From assembly GCA_937967795.1 (NCBI GenBank), contig CALBSK010000085.1, forward strand, positions 1-15,691: 15,691 bases of DNA. Direction: 5' to 3'. This stretch comes from an uncultured Alphaproteobacteria bacterium (GTDB lineage: Bacteria > Pseudomonadota > Alphaproteobacteria > UBA9655). The translations under genes and the position numbers were made by a program. This document shows positions 5,485 to 12,971 of this stretch, in pieces. The first letter of the stretch is position 1, and each line of letters begins with the position of its first letter. Below the pieces are notes generated by a model that saw nothing but the letters and a program-made list of their open reading frames with translations, searched no databases and had not been told where the DNA came from.

Positions 5485-8400
5485 GTGGCCATTCAATTTG
5501 CTCGCTGTCAATACGTTTCACGAAGCTCAGGAGGCAATGCTTGTCGTAAGGCGAGCTATAACCAAAGAGAAGAAATCCGATGTGAACGGACAGGGGAACT
5601 TTTTTCCTTTAAGGAGCGAGGAGGCAACGTTCACCATGAAATCCTTTTGCCAGCCGGGGCAGATGAAAAATTTAAAAATAGCTCGGTACTATGGAACGAA
5701 GCAGAGAAGTGTGAAAAACGCAAAGATAGTCAGGTTGCCAGAGAATTTGTCATTGCTCTTCCTGACAATGCAGAGGTGACTTTAGAAGATCGAATTGAGC
5801 TCACCCGACGGTTTGGTAATATTTTTGTTGAGCGAGGTGTCGCGGCTCAAATAGACGTCCATGCTCCTCATGAGGGAGAGAAAAACTGGCATGGCCATTT
5901 ACTCGTGACCACACGACGCTTTTCGGAAGATGGGCTTACATTTCATGAGAAAAAAGCAACGGACCTTGATCCCGTCATCAGAAGCAGGACAGTTGTTGAA
6001 GCTGATCTCTGGGGAGAGGTTTGGCGAGATCTTCAGAATCGTTTCTTTGAGGAAAAAGGTTATGAGATTAAGGTTGATCCTATCGGAATTGTTCCTCAAG
6101 AACACCTGGGTCCTGTCCGTATGCGCCATCACCTCAATGAGGCTGTTTTGCGAGCCCGGCTCCTTGAAAAAGCCAATGAGAAAATCTCCCAAAATCCCTT
6201 AAGTATTCTGGAGGAAATGACACGAACCCAAGCGGTTTTTACAGAGAAGGATGTGACTCTTTTCTTACAAAAGCATGTGCCCCTTGCTGAAAGAGAAGAT
6301 TTATTAAAAAAAGTGTTAGAGCATTCTCAAACTATTCCGCTCTATGACAAAGAAACGCAAGAGAAAACCGGCTATTTCACAACTCAATCCGTAAGAGAGG
6401 AAGAAGAAAAACTCATCCGTTTTGCGGACAATCTTGCCAAAAGATCGTCTGTTCGATTATCTACAGTTGCTATTGAGAAAGGGTTGGAAGGCAGAACCTT
6501 AAGTGATGAGCAAAAGAAAGCCTATGACCTTTGTGTTTATTCGGAGAAAAATCTTAGTATCATTCAAGGCCGAGCTGGCGTAGGCAAAAGCTACCTTTTA
6601 GATGCTATTCGAATCGCCCATGAGAACGAAGGTTACCGTGTTCTAGGACTCGCGCCCACAAACAAAGTTGTGCAAGATTTAAGGGAAGAAGGATTTGAAG
6701 CTAAGACCTGCCATTCTTTTTTGTTTGCTTATAAAAACAACAGAGAGACTCTTGATTCCAAGACGCTCGTGGTGGTGGATGAGGCAAGCATGTTGGGAAC
6801 AGCTCTTTCTGTTGAACTTTTTAATGTGATTAAAAACAACGGCGCTAAGCTCGTTCTTATGGGGGATGATCGTCAGTTAAGTTCTGTTGAACGAGGAGGA
6901 ACTTTTCGATTTTTAAGCGATCGTTATGGAGCAGCAGAGCTAAGTAAAGTCAGACGTCAAACCATTGGTTGGCAAAAAGAGGTTTCGGAAGCTCTTGCAG
7001 AAAACAATGTAAAACAAGCCGTTCATTTGCTTGAAGAGCATAAAGCTCTTTTTTGGAGCCCTACGAAAGAAGAATCATTTGCGAATCTCCTCCAAGACTG
7101 GGCGAAAGACTTTCTGCTCAATCCTCATGAAGCACGCCAAATCATTGCACAACGTAACATCGATGTAGATGCTCTTAACCAAGGCGCCAGAGATATTCTT
7201 CGTCAGTCGGGCCAATTAGGAGAAGTAGAGATAGTCTGTTCTACCCAGCGAGGGAGGGTAGCCTTTGCAGAAGGAGATCGCATCCAATTCACAACAACCG
7301 ATAAAAATCAAGGGTTTATGAACGGAAGCTTTGGTAAAATTGAGAAAATCGATCTCAAAACAAAAAATATGACGATTCATTTGGACAATGGAGAAGTCAA
7401 AGAGCTGAATCCCAATACCTACGATGGCCTCCGCCATGGCTATGCCGCCACGGTTTATAAAACTCAAGGAGCCACCTTAAGTTCGGTCTATGTTCTCCAT
7501 AGTCACACAACTAATCAAGCTACAAATTATGTGGCTCTAACCCGACAAACAAAGTCACTATCCCTTTATGTCTCTCAGGATCAAACTCCTTCTACAGCTC
7601 ACCTCATTCGTCAAATGGAACGGCAACAAGAACGCGGTACAAGCCTTGTTTTTGACACCCTCAAAGACATTGAAAAACGCAATGAGGGGAAAACTTTCTT
7701 GTCTCCGGTGAAAGAGACGGCAGAAGCTTTGGTCACCAAAATAAAAGATAAGTTTCATCGAAATGAGGACTTTTACCAGTTTAAAAAAGAAAAAACTCCT
7801 TCTCAAGAGCCAGCAGCTCTTTCTGAGTGTAAGGAGTCTTCACAAGCGTTGGAGGCCATCTATGAAGAAATGAAACATCCTGCCTTCAATAATGCCACCA
7901 TCGTTAAGAAAGCCTTTGAAAAAGGTCTTAAAGTTCATGGTGAAGAACAAGCCCTGGCCTATTGGACCCAACGAAAAGAAGGCTTTTTGCAGACTTATCA
8001 AGAAACTCTTACAAAAGTTGAAAGAGAATTAAGCTCTCCTCTTTTAAACCGTCTTACGGAGGGGTGGAAAGATGAGGCCCGTACGCTTGCACAGCAAGAT
8101 CCAGGAAGGGTGCTGAACGTTCTGACAAAAGTAAAAACAAGGGAAGCCGCACGATATGAACGACTGGCTACGGAAGAACGGGAAAGGCAAGAAAAAATTA
8201 TGGCAGAAGAACGGGCTGAAAAAGAACGGCAAGCCCATCACGAACATATAAAAGACACCTACCTGCGGTTTAAAAGCTTATACGATATGCTGAAAGACAC
8301 GCGCTATATTCCCGAGCCTTTTAAAGAGGATTTAAAGAAATTCAGCAAGACGCTCGCCCAAGATTATGCCTTTATGAGCCATCTCAAACTAAGAGATGAG

Positions 8401-8496
8401 GAAGAAGCAGAAAAAATCCAACAGCTCGCCCAAAGCAAAAACCTTGAAGAACACTTCCATTCCTTAAGTCGCGGAAGAGGAGGATACTCACTTTGA
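5485..8496 (+). CDS. traA: TraA-type conjugative relaxase-helicase (MOBQ)
   Basis: This 1003-aa protein would nick oriT, stay bound to the 5' end and unwind the strand for transfer. The N-terminal MobA/MobL relaxase (about 1-230) has a candidate catalytic Tyr25 in KASYNQRE, and the metal-binding histidines appear as His126 in DVHAPHE and His136/His138 in NWHGHLL. A RecD2/TraI-like superfamily 1 helicase follows: Walker A GRAGVGKS (362-369), Walker B LVVVDEAS (428-435), GDDRQL (460-465), Arg490/491 in VRRQ, the ATVYKTQG motif (655-662) and YVALTRQ (682-688). The tail (about 750-1003) is highly charged and probably coiled coil near 880-925. It starts at GTG, set by AAAGGAG 8 bp upstream. Length is close to Ti TraA (about 1100 aa) and no motif is missing. 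It ends 9 bp inside the convergent gene at 8488. Confidence 0.95.
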   Translation: MAIQFARCQYVSRSSGGNACRKASYNQREEIRCERTGELFSFKERGGNVHHEILLPAGADEKFKNSSVLWNEAEKCEKRKDSQVAREFVIALPDNAEVTLEDRIELTRRFGNIFVERGVAAQIDVHAPHEGEKNWHGHLLVTTRRFSEDGLTFHEKKATDLDPVIRSRTVVEADLWGEVWRDLQNRFFEEKGYEIKVDPIGIVPQEHLGPVRMRHHLNEAVLRARLLEKANEKISQNPLSILEEMTRTQAVFTEKDVTLFLQKHVPLAEREDLLKKVLEHSQTIPLYDKETQEKTGYFTTQSVREEEEKLIRFADNLAKRSSVRLSTVAIEKGLEGRTLSDEQKKAYDLCVYSEKNLSIIQGRAGVGKSYLLDAIRIAHENEGYRVLGLAPTNKVVQDLREEGFEAKTCHSFLFAYKNNRETLDSKTLVVVDEASMLGTALSVELFNVIKNNGAKLVLMGDDRQLSSVERGGTFRFLSDRYGAAELSKVRRQTIGWQKEVSEALAENNVKQAVHLLEEHKALFWSPTKEESFANLLQDWAKDFLLNPHEARQIIAQRNIDVDALNQGARDILRQSGQLGEVEIVCSTQRGRVAFAEGDRIQFTTTDKNQGFMNGSFGKIEKIDLKTKNMTIHLDNGEVKELNPNTYDGLRHGYAATVYKTQGATLSSVYVLHSHTTNQATNYVALTRQTKSLSLYVSQDQTPSTAHLIRQMERQQERGTSLVFDTLKDIEKRNEGKTFLSPVKETAEALVTKIKDKFHRNEDFYQFKKEKTPSQEPAALSECKESSQALEAIYEEMKHPAFNNATIVKKAFEKGLKVHGEEQALAYWTQRKEGFLQTYQETLTKVERELSSPLLNRLTEGWKDEARTLAQQDPGRVLNVLTKVKTREAARYERLATEERERQEKIMAEERAEKERQAHHEHIKDTYLRFKSLYDMLKDTRYIPEPFKEDLKKFSKTLAQDYAFMSHLKLRDEEEAEKIQQLAQSKNLEEHFHSLSRGRGGYSL

Positions 8497-9153
8497 TTTT
8501 TTCTTCTTTTTCTTCGAAGGCATGGTAGGGGCCTTTTGAGCCACGGGCTCTTCCCGTACGGGCTGAGATTCAAGCGCTTTGGCTTGAGCTTCGAGTTCTT
8601 TTCTGTAGGTCAGGAGACTCAAACCTGCTTCATAGGCTTCTCGGGTTTGCGAATTCATCAGAAAGACAGACACGAAGGGCATTTGCAAAAGCAGGAGAAA
8701 GAGCCCCATCACAGCCCCTGTAAATACCGTTGCGCAAAAGAGAGTGAAGAAAGGCTTATCCCATTTGAAGGCATATTGAGCTTGAATATCCTTACAAAAT
8801 TCCTGGGCTTTCGTGATGGTATGAGCCAGATTCTGCACGTCTCTTTCGGCACGTTTAAAGAGCGGCGAGGTCGCTTGAGAAATCTCCTTCTGGCAAGCTT
8901 GAACAACGCTCTTAAAATGGGCGTCCAGCTGTATCTTTATATTTTTTGCAATGGCGTCTTGAATCTCCTCAGCGCACCTCTTTTCAAAGCTCACCATTTT
9001 TTCTTCCAGATCCTTTATTTGCTGGTGGTGGAACCTATCAAGGTACTGCTGAAGATCAGACTGAACCGATTTTAAAACCATCTCGCCCAAAGCTTCCTTT
9101 TCAAAGTCAGAGAAGTTTTGGTTGGGTGAGTCTTGGATCAGGGGATTTTGCAT
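8488..9153 (-). CDS. coiled-coil membrane protein next to traA, unknown
   Basis: I do not recognise a family for this 221-aa protein. Residues about 15-130 are a long, charged, mostly helical region likely to form a coiled coil. A strong hydrophobic segment follows at about 135-165 (FFTLFCATVFTGAVMGLFLLLL and onward), long enough for one long or two short membrane helices. A cytosolic-looking tail has EAQAKALESQPV and ends in a lysine run (KKKKKKSK). It is tail-to-tail with traA, and the stop codons overlap by 9 bp. It has its own near-consensus promoter. A membrane-anchored mobilization accessory protein, analogous in position to MobB-type proteins, is possible but is inference from position and topology only. 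Confidence 0.82.
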   Translation of the reverse strand: MQNPLIQDSPNQNFSDFEKEALGEMVLKSVQSDLQQYLDRFHHQQIKDLEEKMVSFEKRCAEEIQDAIAKNIKIQLDAHFKSVVQACQKEISQATSPLFKRAERDVQNLAHTITKAQEFCKDIQAQYAFKWDKPFFTLFCATVFTGAVMGLFLLLLQMPFVSVFLMNSQTREAYEAGLSLLTYRKELEAQAKALESQPVREEPVAQKAPTMPSKKKKKKSK

Positions 9154-9183
9154 AAGCTCTCTTTTTAAAGAAATTATGAAATA

Positions 9184-9212
9184 ATTATAGACGATTTTTT
9201 ATTTTATTTCAA
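9184..9212 (-). promoter_or_regulatory. near-consensus promoter for the 221-aa membrane protein
   Basis: On the minus strand TTGAAA (9212-9207) is separated by exactly 17 bp from a perfect TATAAT (9189-9184). The start would be near 9177, only about 24 nt before the ATG at 9153. This is the strongest promoter in the window and implies expression independent of the large gene upstream. Confidence 0.8.
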
Positions 9213-9221
9213 ATGATTAAT

Positions 9222-9243
9222 TTATCTTTATGCTGAAAGATAA
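9222..9243 (-). terminator. hairpin after the NB-ARC/TPR gene
   Basis: TTATCTTT (9222-9229) and AAAGATAA (9236-9243) form a perfect 8-bp stem with a 6-nt loop, 20 bp past the stop codon at 9263. No T-run follows on the minus strand, so termination strength is doubtful. Confidence 0.4.
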
Positions 9244-9262
9244 CTATAAAATTGGACTTTTT

Positions 9263-12200
9263 TTATTTTTCGTTAATATTTTCGAGCTTACTTTTGATTC
9301 TTACTATATGTGGCGACTCTTCAGGAAAGTTAGCCTTTGCAACTTCTAGGGCTTGCTTCAAATAATCCATAGCTTTAGTTTTAAAGGCTTGAGATTGATT
9401 GAAATTGCCTTCATTCTCTTCATCTTTAGATCTCTTAAGGTAAAATTGGGCGTAGCCCTCAAAAACCATGTAAATATCAGGATGATTACTCTTTTGAAAT
9501 ATATTCAAAGCTCTCATAAAGAGATTCTCAGCCTCCTTCATGTGACCTTCAAGAAGATAAACCTTTCCCAAGTTCTTTAAAACCCGAGCAGTTTCAATAT
9601 GTTCTTTACCATAATGATTCTCATAAGTTCTAAGGGATTGTTCAAGTAAGCTCTTTGCTTTTGCATATTGACCTAAATTCGTATAAGCATTTCCTAAGTT
9701 TATCAAAACTAACGTGAGGTATACATCATTATCAGGTAAATTATCTTTATAAAGTTTAAAACTATGCTCAAGAAGGTTTTGAGCTTTTTTGTAGTCGCCT
9801 AACTCATTATAGATTTCTCCTAAATTTTGAGAAATCCATGCTGGATAAATTTGATTGTCCGGTTGGCAGCTTTTTTGAATAGCCATACTTTCTTCGAACA
9901 AGCTTTTTGCTTTTTCATACTGCCCTAATGCTGTATAAACCTTTCCTAAAAAAATTAAAGCCCCTGCCACATATATATGATTTTTAGAAAAATGTTTTTG
10001 ATAAGAATTAAGACTCTTTTCAAGTAAATCTTTAGCTTTTCTATAACCTCCTAATTCTCTAGAAACGGTTCCTAAATGCAGTAATGTCCATGCCGTTTCG
10101 ACAGGTTTGCCAGGATGGTATGTCTCATATATTTTTAAAGCCTCTTCAAGAAGCTCTTTCCCTTTTTCATACTTTCCTACTTCTCTATAAATATTTCCTA
10201 GATGAAGTAGACCCTGCGCTATACTACTATGATTTTGAGGGAGATTTTTCTTATAAGTAATAAGATTTTCTTCAAGTAAATCTTTAGCTTTTTTATAATC
10301 GCCCAACTCTCTATAAACGTCTCCTAGCGAAGAGAGAGACTGGAAAATTTGTATATTATTCTTATCTTTATCTTGCTTTAAATGGGCTAGGCCATCTTCA
10401 TAGGTTTCCTTAGCTTTTTTATAATCGCGCAAATAACAGTAAATGCGCCCTAATGCATTTTCTATTGTGCCTCTAACATTCTCTGGTAAATTATTGTGCT
10501 TTAAAAATACCTTACAATGATTAACTAAAAGTTCAGCGTCTGAGTATTTCTTTTTTTCTATGGCTTCATATATATATTGCTCGAAAATATGAGCTATTGA
10601 TTGAAGTTGTTGCTTATCGTCTTTTAAGTTTAATGCTTTTATAAGATACACTAAACTTACCTCTTGAGTGCTTCGGTGAATCGAAAAAGTAGAGCCTAAT
10701 GAAAGACAATTTGCCTCATTTGTAACAAGGGAGTATTTTTTTAAATTATAAATAAAGTTATCAACCACAGCTTCGTCCTTATACCTACTCAGCAACTCTC
10801 TAGGAATGCTTTGAGAATCAAGAAAACTTATAAATAAGAGAAGATCCGCAAAGTCTTTGTGAAGATTGATAAACTGTTGTAAAGACAAAGTAATAATATG
10901 ATATCGTGTTTTAATGTATTCTCCTGAATCTTTTAAAACGTTTTCTTGTACATTCAGGAATTCTTTGTCATATTTAGCCAAATTCTCTAAATAGTTCTTA
11001 TAAGGAATATGCGTTGCTTTTAAATAATAAGCGGCAACGGAAACATCCAAAGGAAAGGGAGGAATGGCTTCTAAAAACTCTCTACTCTCCTCATATTGAG
11101 CAGGCGTTACGGAGTTCGTGTTATTATTATGCATTATTTTTATAAAAAGCTCTAATTTTTTTTGATCATTTAACTCATCAATAAAAATAATACCATTAAC
11201 ATATTTATTATTTTGAAAATTGCTGTTTCGGGTTGTTAAAATTATTTTTCCTTGCCCCCATGGGCCCCCATCCTGAGGAAAGTAATTTTGGAGATCTGCA
11301 AATTTTTCTACATTGTCATAAATTAAAAGCCATTTTGAATGTTCCCTGAGGTGTTCTTTTATAAACAAAAGAAGCTTATTTTCCCTCTTTTCCGAATTTT
11401 TTATGTCTTGTAAGTTTCTCAGGTTCTTTTTCTCTTCTTCTGTTTTTGCAAGAGTATGTGCAAGATCGTCGAATGAACTTATAAGGCTTTCATGGGTTTC
11501 GGAATTGATTTCCCAGATAAGAGGAAAGGGTTGTGAACGAGCATAATCTCTTGCTAACGTGGTCTTTCCAGCGCCTCCTATACCCACGAGAGCAACTGTC
11601 TGGATGTCTTCTTGTCCTTTTAATTTTTCTTCTATTTTTGCCGTAAGTTCAGGGCGATCTACAATAATAGCTTTCGCTGGGAGAATAAGATCAGACCGGA
11701 TAGAATGAGAAGTGTTTATGTAATCTTTCCTGTTAAGTCCTTTTTGATCTTGGAACCCATCCATAACCAAAAAGCTAAGACTCAAAAATATCATAAAAGT
11801 AATGGCCGATAGTAAATACCATTTTTTTTCAACAACAATCTTCAGCACCGCAGGTTTCTTTGTTTCTTGAGCTATTCTTTCTACTTTTTGTTCTTCCAAA
11901 GAACTTATGTGGTGAGTTCCCTTCTGAATATTTTCATATTTTTCCTTAAAACTGGAAATTATCTTTTCCAGATTAAGATCAAGAAGAAGTTTCTCAAGAA
12001 TTTCAAAAACTAAAAAGTAATAATTTTTTTCAACTACAAAATTTAAAGAACTCAAGTTTTTTATTTCTTTAGAATTATCCGCTTCAGGAAGAAGAAAAAG
12101 AACATTCTGTGATGACCGAGCCTTTTTTTGAAAAAGTTGAATGAACGATTTTTCTTCAACAATAGATTGAGGAACAATACATATCATATAGCCTACTTCT

Positions 12201-12700
12201 GAAAAACTAATAAGGCTCTGAGTAAAGAGTTCACTTTTCTGTTGAGGTTCTACAGAAACGACAAAGCCCACAAGCTTTAAATGTTTTTGAAGAGAATGAA
12301 TAAAAGGTTTGTCAATATCTGCCTTTTCCCAGCACATCAGCGAACAACTTACATTTTTTTTGATGTTTAGTTTTGAAATATTTTCTAAGCTTTTTTCAAA
12401 TCCCGCTTGAAGAATAAGATTCGAATAATGGTTTTTTATAAAAAAAAATTTATCTGATTGTTCAACAAAGTCGATGATACCTTCTCGTGCGTTGCATTCA
12501 AGCTTTAATGTAATGTTACGGATATAGTTTTCTATAGTCTTAGGCGAAAGTGTTAAGAAGGAGGCTATTTTTTTTGTGGTTCGCCCCCCAAGGATACACG
12601 CAAGTATGTCTATTTCTCGAGAAGAGAATTTTATGCCATTGATGGTGCCGACAGGTGTAGAGAAAGGGACAAGCAGAGACAAATTGTAATTTTTCTCCAT
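9263..12700 (-). CDS. LuxR-HTH / TIR-like / TM / NB-ARC / TPR fusion protein
   Basis: This 1145-aa protein is a probable signal-sensing STAND NTPase. Residues 24-80 are a LuxR/GerE-type HTH (FSSREIDILACILGG, then TTKKIASFLTLSPKTIENYI), here N-terminal instead of the usual C-terminal position. Residues about 115-240 alternate hydrophobic strands and helices like a degenerate TIR or receiver domain; that is tentative. One clear membrane helix lies at about 294-313, with lysines on its N-terminal side. The NTPase follows: Walker A GIGGAGKTT (373-381), Walker B KWLLIYDN (456-463), KIILTTR (485-491), a GLPL-like PPFPLDV (547-553) and an MHD-like IHR (674-676). Residues about 747-1080 hold TPRs of 42 aa, kinesin-light-chain style. 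The start lacks a good ribosome site. It is divergent from the secreted GTPase gene. It may be a sensor/regulator, an NLR-like defence protein or a host-interaction protein. Confidence 0.9.
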   Translation of the reverse strand: MEKNYNLSLLVPFSTPVGTINGIKFSSREIDILACILGGRTTKKIASFLTLSPKTIENYIRNITLKLECNAREGIIDFVEQSDKFFFIKNHYSNLILQAGFEKSLENISKLNIKKNVSCSLMCWEKADIDKPFIHSLQKHLKLVGFVVSVEPQQKSELFTQSLISFSEVGYMICIVPQSIVEEKSFIQLFQKKARSSQNVLFLLPEADNSKEIKNLSSLNFVVEKNYYFLVFEILEKLLLDLNLEKIISSFKEKYENIQKGTHHISSLEEQKVERIAQETKKPAVLKIVVEKKWYLLSAITFMIFLSLSFLVMDGFQDQKGLNRKDYINTSHSIRSDLILPAKAIIVDRPELTAKIEEKLKGQEDIQTVALVGIGGAGKTTLARDYARSQPFPLIWEINSETHESLISSFDDLAHTLAKTEEEKKNLRNLQDIKNSEKRENKLLLFIKEHLREHSKWLLIYDNVEKFADLQNYFPQDGGPWGQGKIILTTRNSNFQNNKYVNGIIFIDELNDQKKLELFIKIMHNNNTNSVTPAQYEESREFLEAIPPFPLDVSVAAYYLKATHIPYKNYLENLAKYDKEFLNVQENVLKDSGEYIKTRYHIITLSLQQFINLHKDFADLLLFISFLDSQSIPRELLSRYKDEAVVDNFIYNLKKYSLVTNEANCLSLGSTFSIHRSTQEVSLVYLIKALNLKDDKQQLQSIAHIFEQYIYEAIEKKKYSDAELLVNHCKVFLKHNNLPENVRGTIENALGRIYCYLRDYKKAKETYEDGLAHLKQDKDKNNIQIFQSLSSLGDVYRELGDYKKAKDLLEENLITYKKNLPQNHSSIAQGLLHLGNIYREVGKYEKGKELLEEALKIYETYHPGKPVETAWTLLHLGTVSRELGGYRKAKDLLEKSLNSYQKHFSKNHIYVAGALIFLGKVYTALGQYEKAKSLFEESMAIQKSCQPDNQIYPAWISQNLGEIYNELGDYKKAQNLLEHSFKLYKDNLPDNDVYLTLVLINLGNAYTNLGQYAKAKSLLEQSLRTYENHYGKEHIETARVLKNLGKVYLLEGHMKEAENLFMRALNIFQKSNHPDIYMVFEGYAQFYLKRSKDEENEGNFNQSQAFKTKAMDYLKQALEVAKANFPEESPHIVRIKSKLENINEK
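9461..10462 (-). repeat. coding TPR array, about nine 42-aa units
   Basis: The C-terminal third of the NB-ARC protein repeats the pattern LGxxYxxLGxYxKAKxLLExxLxxY every 42 residues, about 126 bp. Examples are LGDVYRELGDYKKAKDLLEE, LGNIYREVGKYEKGKELLEE, LGKVYTALGQYEKAKSLFEE and LGNAYTNLGQYAKAKSLLEQ. This spacing is typical of NB-ARC/kinesin-light-chain TPRs that bind peptide or protein ligands. The strong similarity of the units suggests growth by duplication. The last unit is degenerate. Confidence 0.88.
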
Positions 12701-12971
12701 AAAGTTATTTATCCTGTTTGTTAATCTGAGTACTTAAAACATTCCCTTAACTTAGCGTTTTTTCTTTGTTTAATCTGGATCGACTTTAAATAACCCTCCT
12801 CCTCCTGACTAGGGTATTTTTCCCTCCAGGGCACCCTGAAGTAAATTTTCCCGGTAAAAACGAACCATTTTCTCACGTATAATTTTCAGAGTGTCTTGGT
12901 TTGTTACGTCCCCCCCTGTTTCCAAGGCACAGTTTTTCACAACTTAGTAGAATATTAAGAAAGGAAACAAC
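12701..12971. other. divergent intergenic region between the two cargo genes
   Basis: No ORF of note lies in these 271 bp, which must hold both promoters. I see a TATAAT at 12878-12883 suited to the plus-strand gene, but no good -35 at the right distance. Other structure is a CAGGG/CCCTG dyad with a 2-bp centre (12827-12838), ACCCT/AGGGT arms (12793-12797 and 12811-12815) around a CCT run, and a C-run at 12910-12916. The word CAGATTAA occurs twice on the minus strand ahead of the NB-ARC gene. These are candidate sites for the LuxR-type HTH encoded next door. Confidence 0.4.

Noticed and set aside
8536..9075. Plus-strand 179-codon ORF opposite the 221-aa membrane protein
   Set aside because: Its composition is odd, and the minus-strand frame has a coherent coiled-coil/membrane pattern and a near-consensus promoter. 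The plus ORF is a shadow.
9461..10462. CRISPR-like or satellite repeat
   Set aside because: The 126-bp periodicity is the coding pattern of TPRs; nucleotide units differ and there are no spacers.
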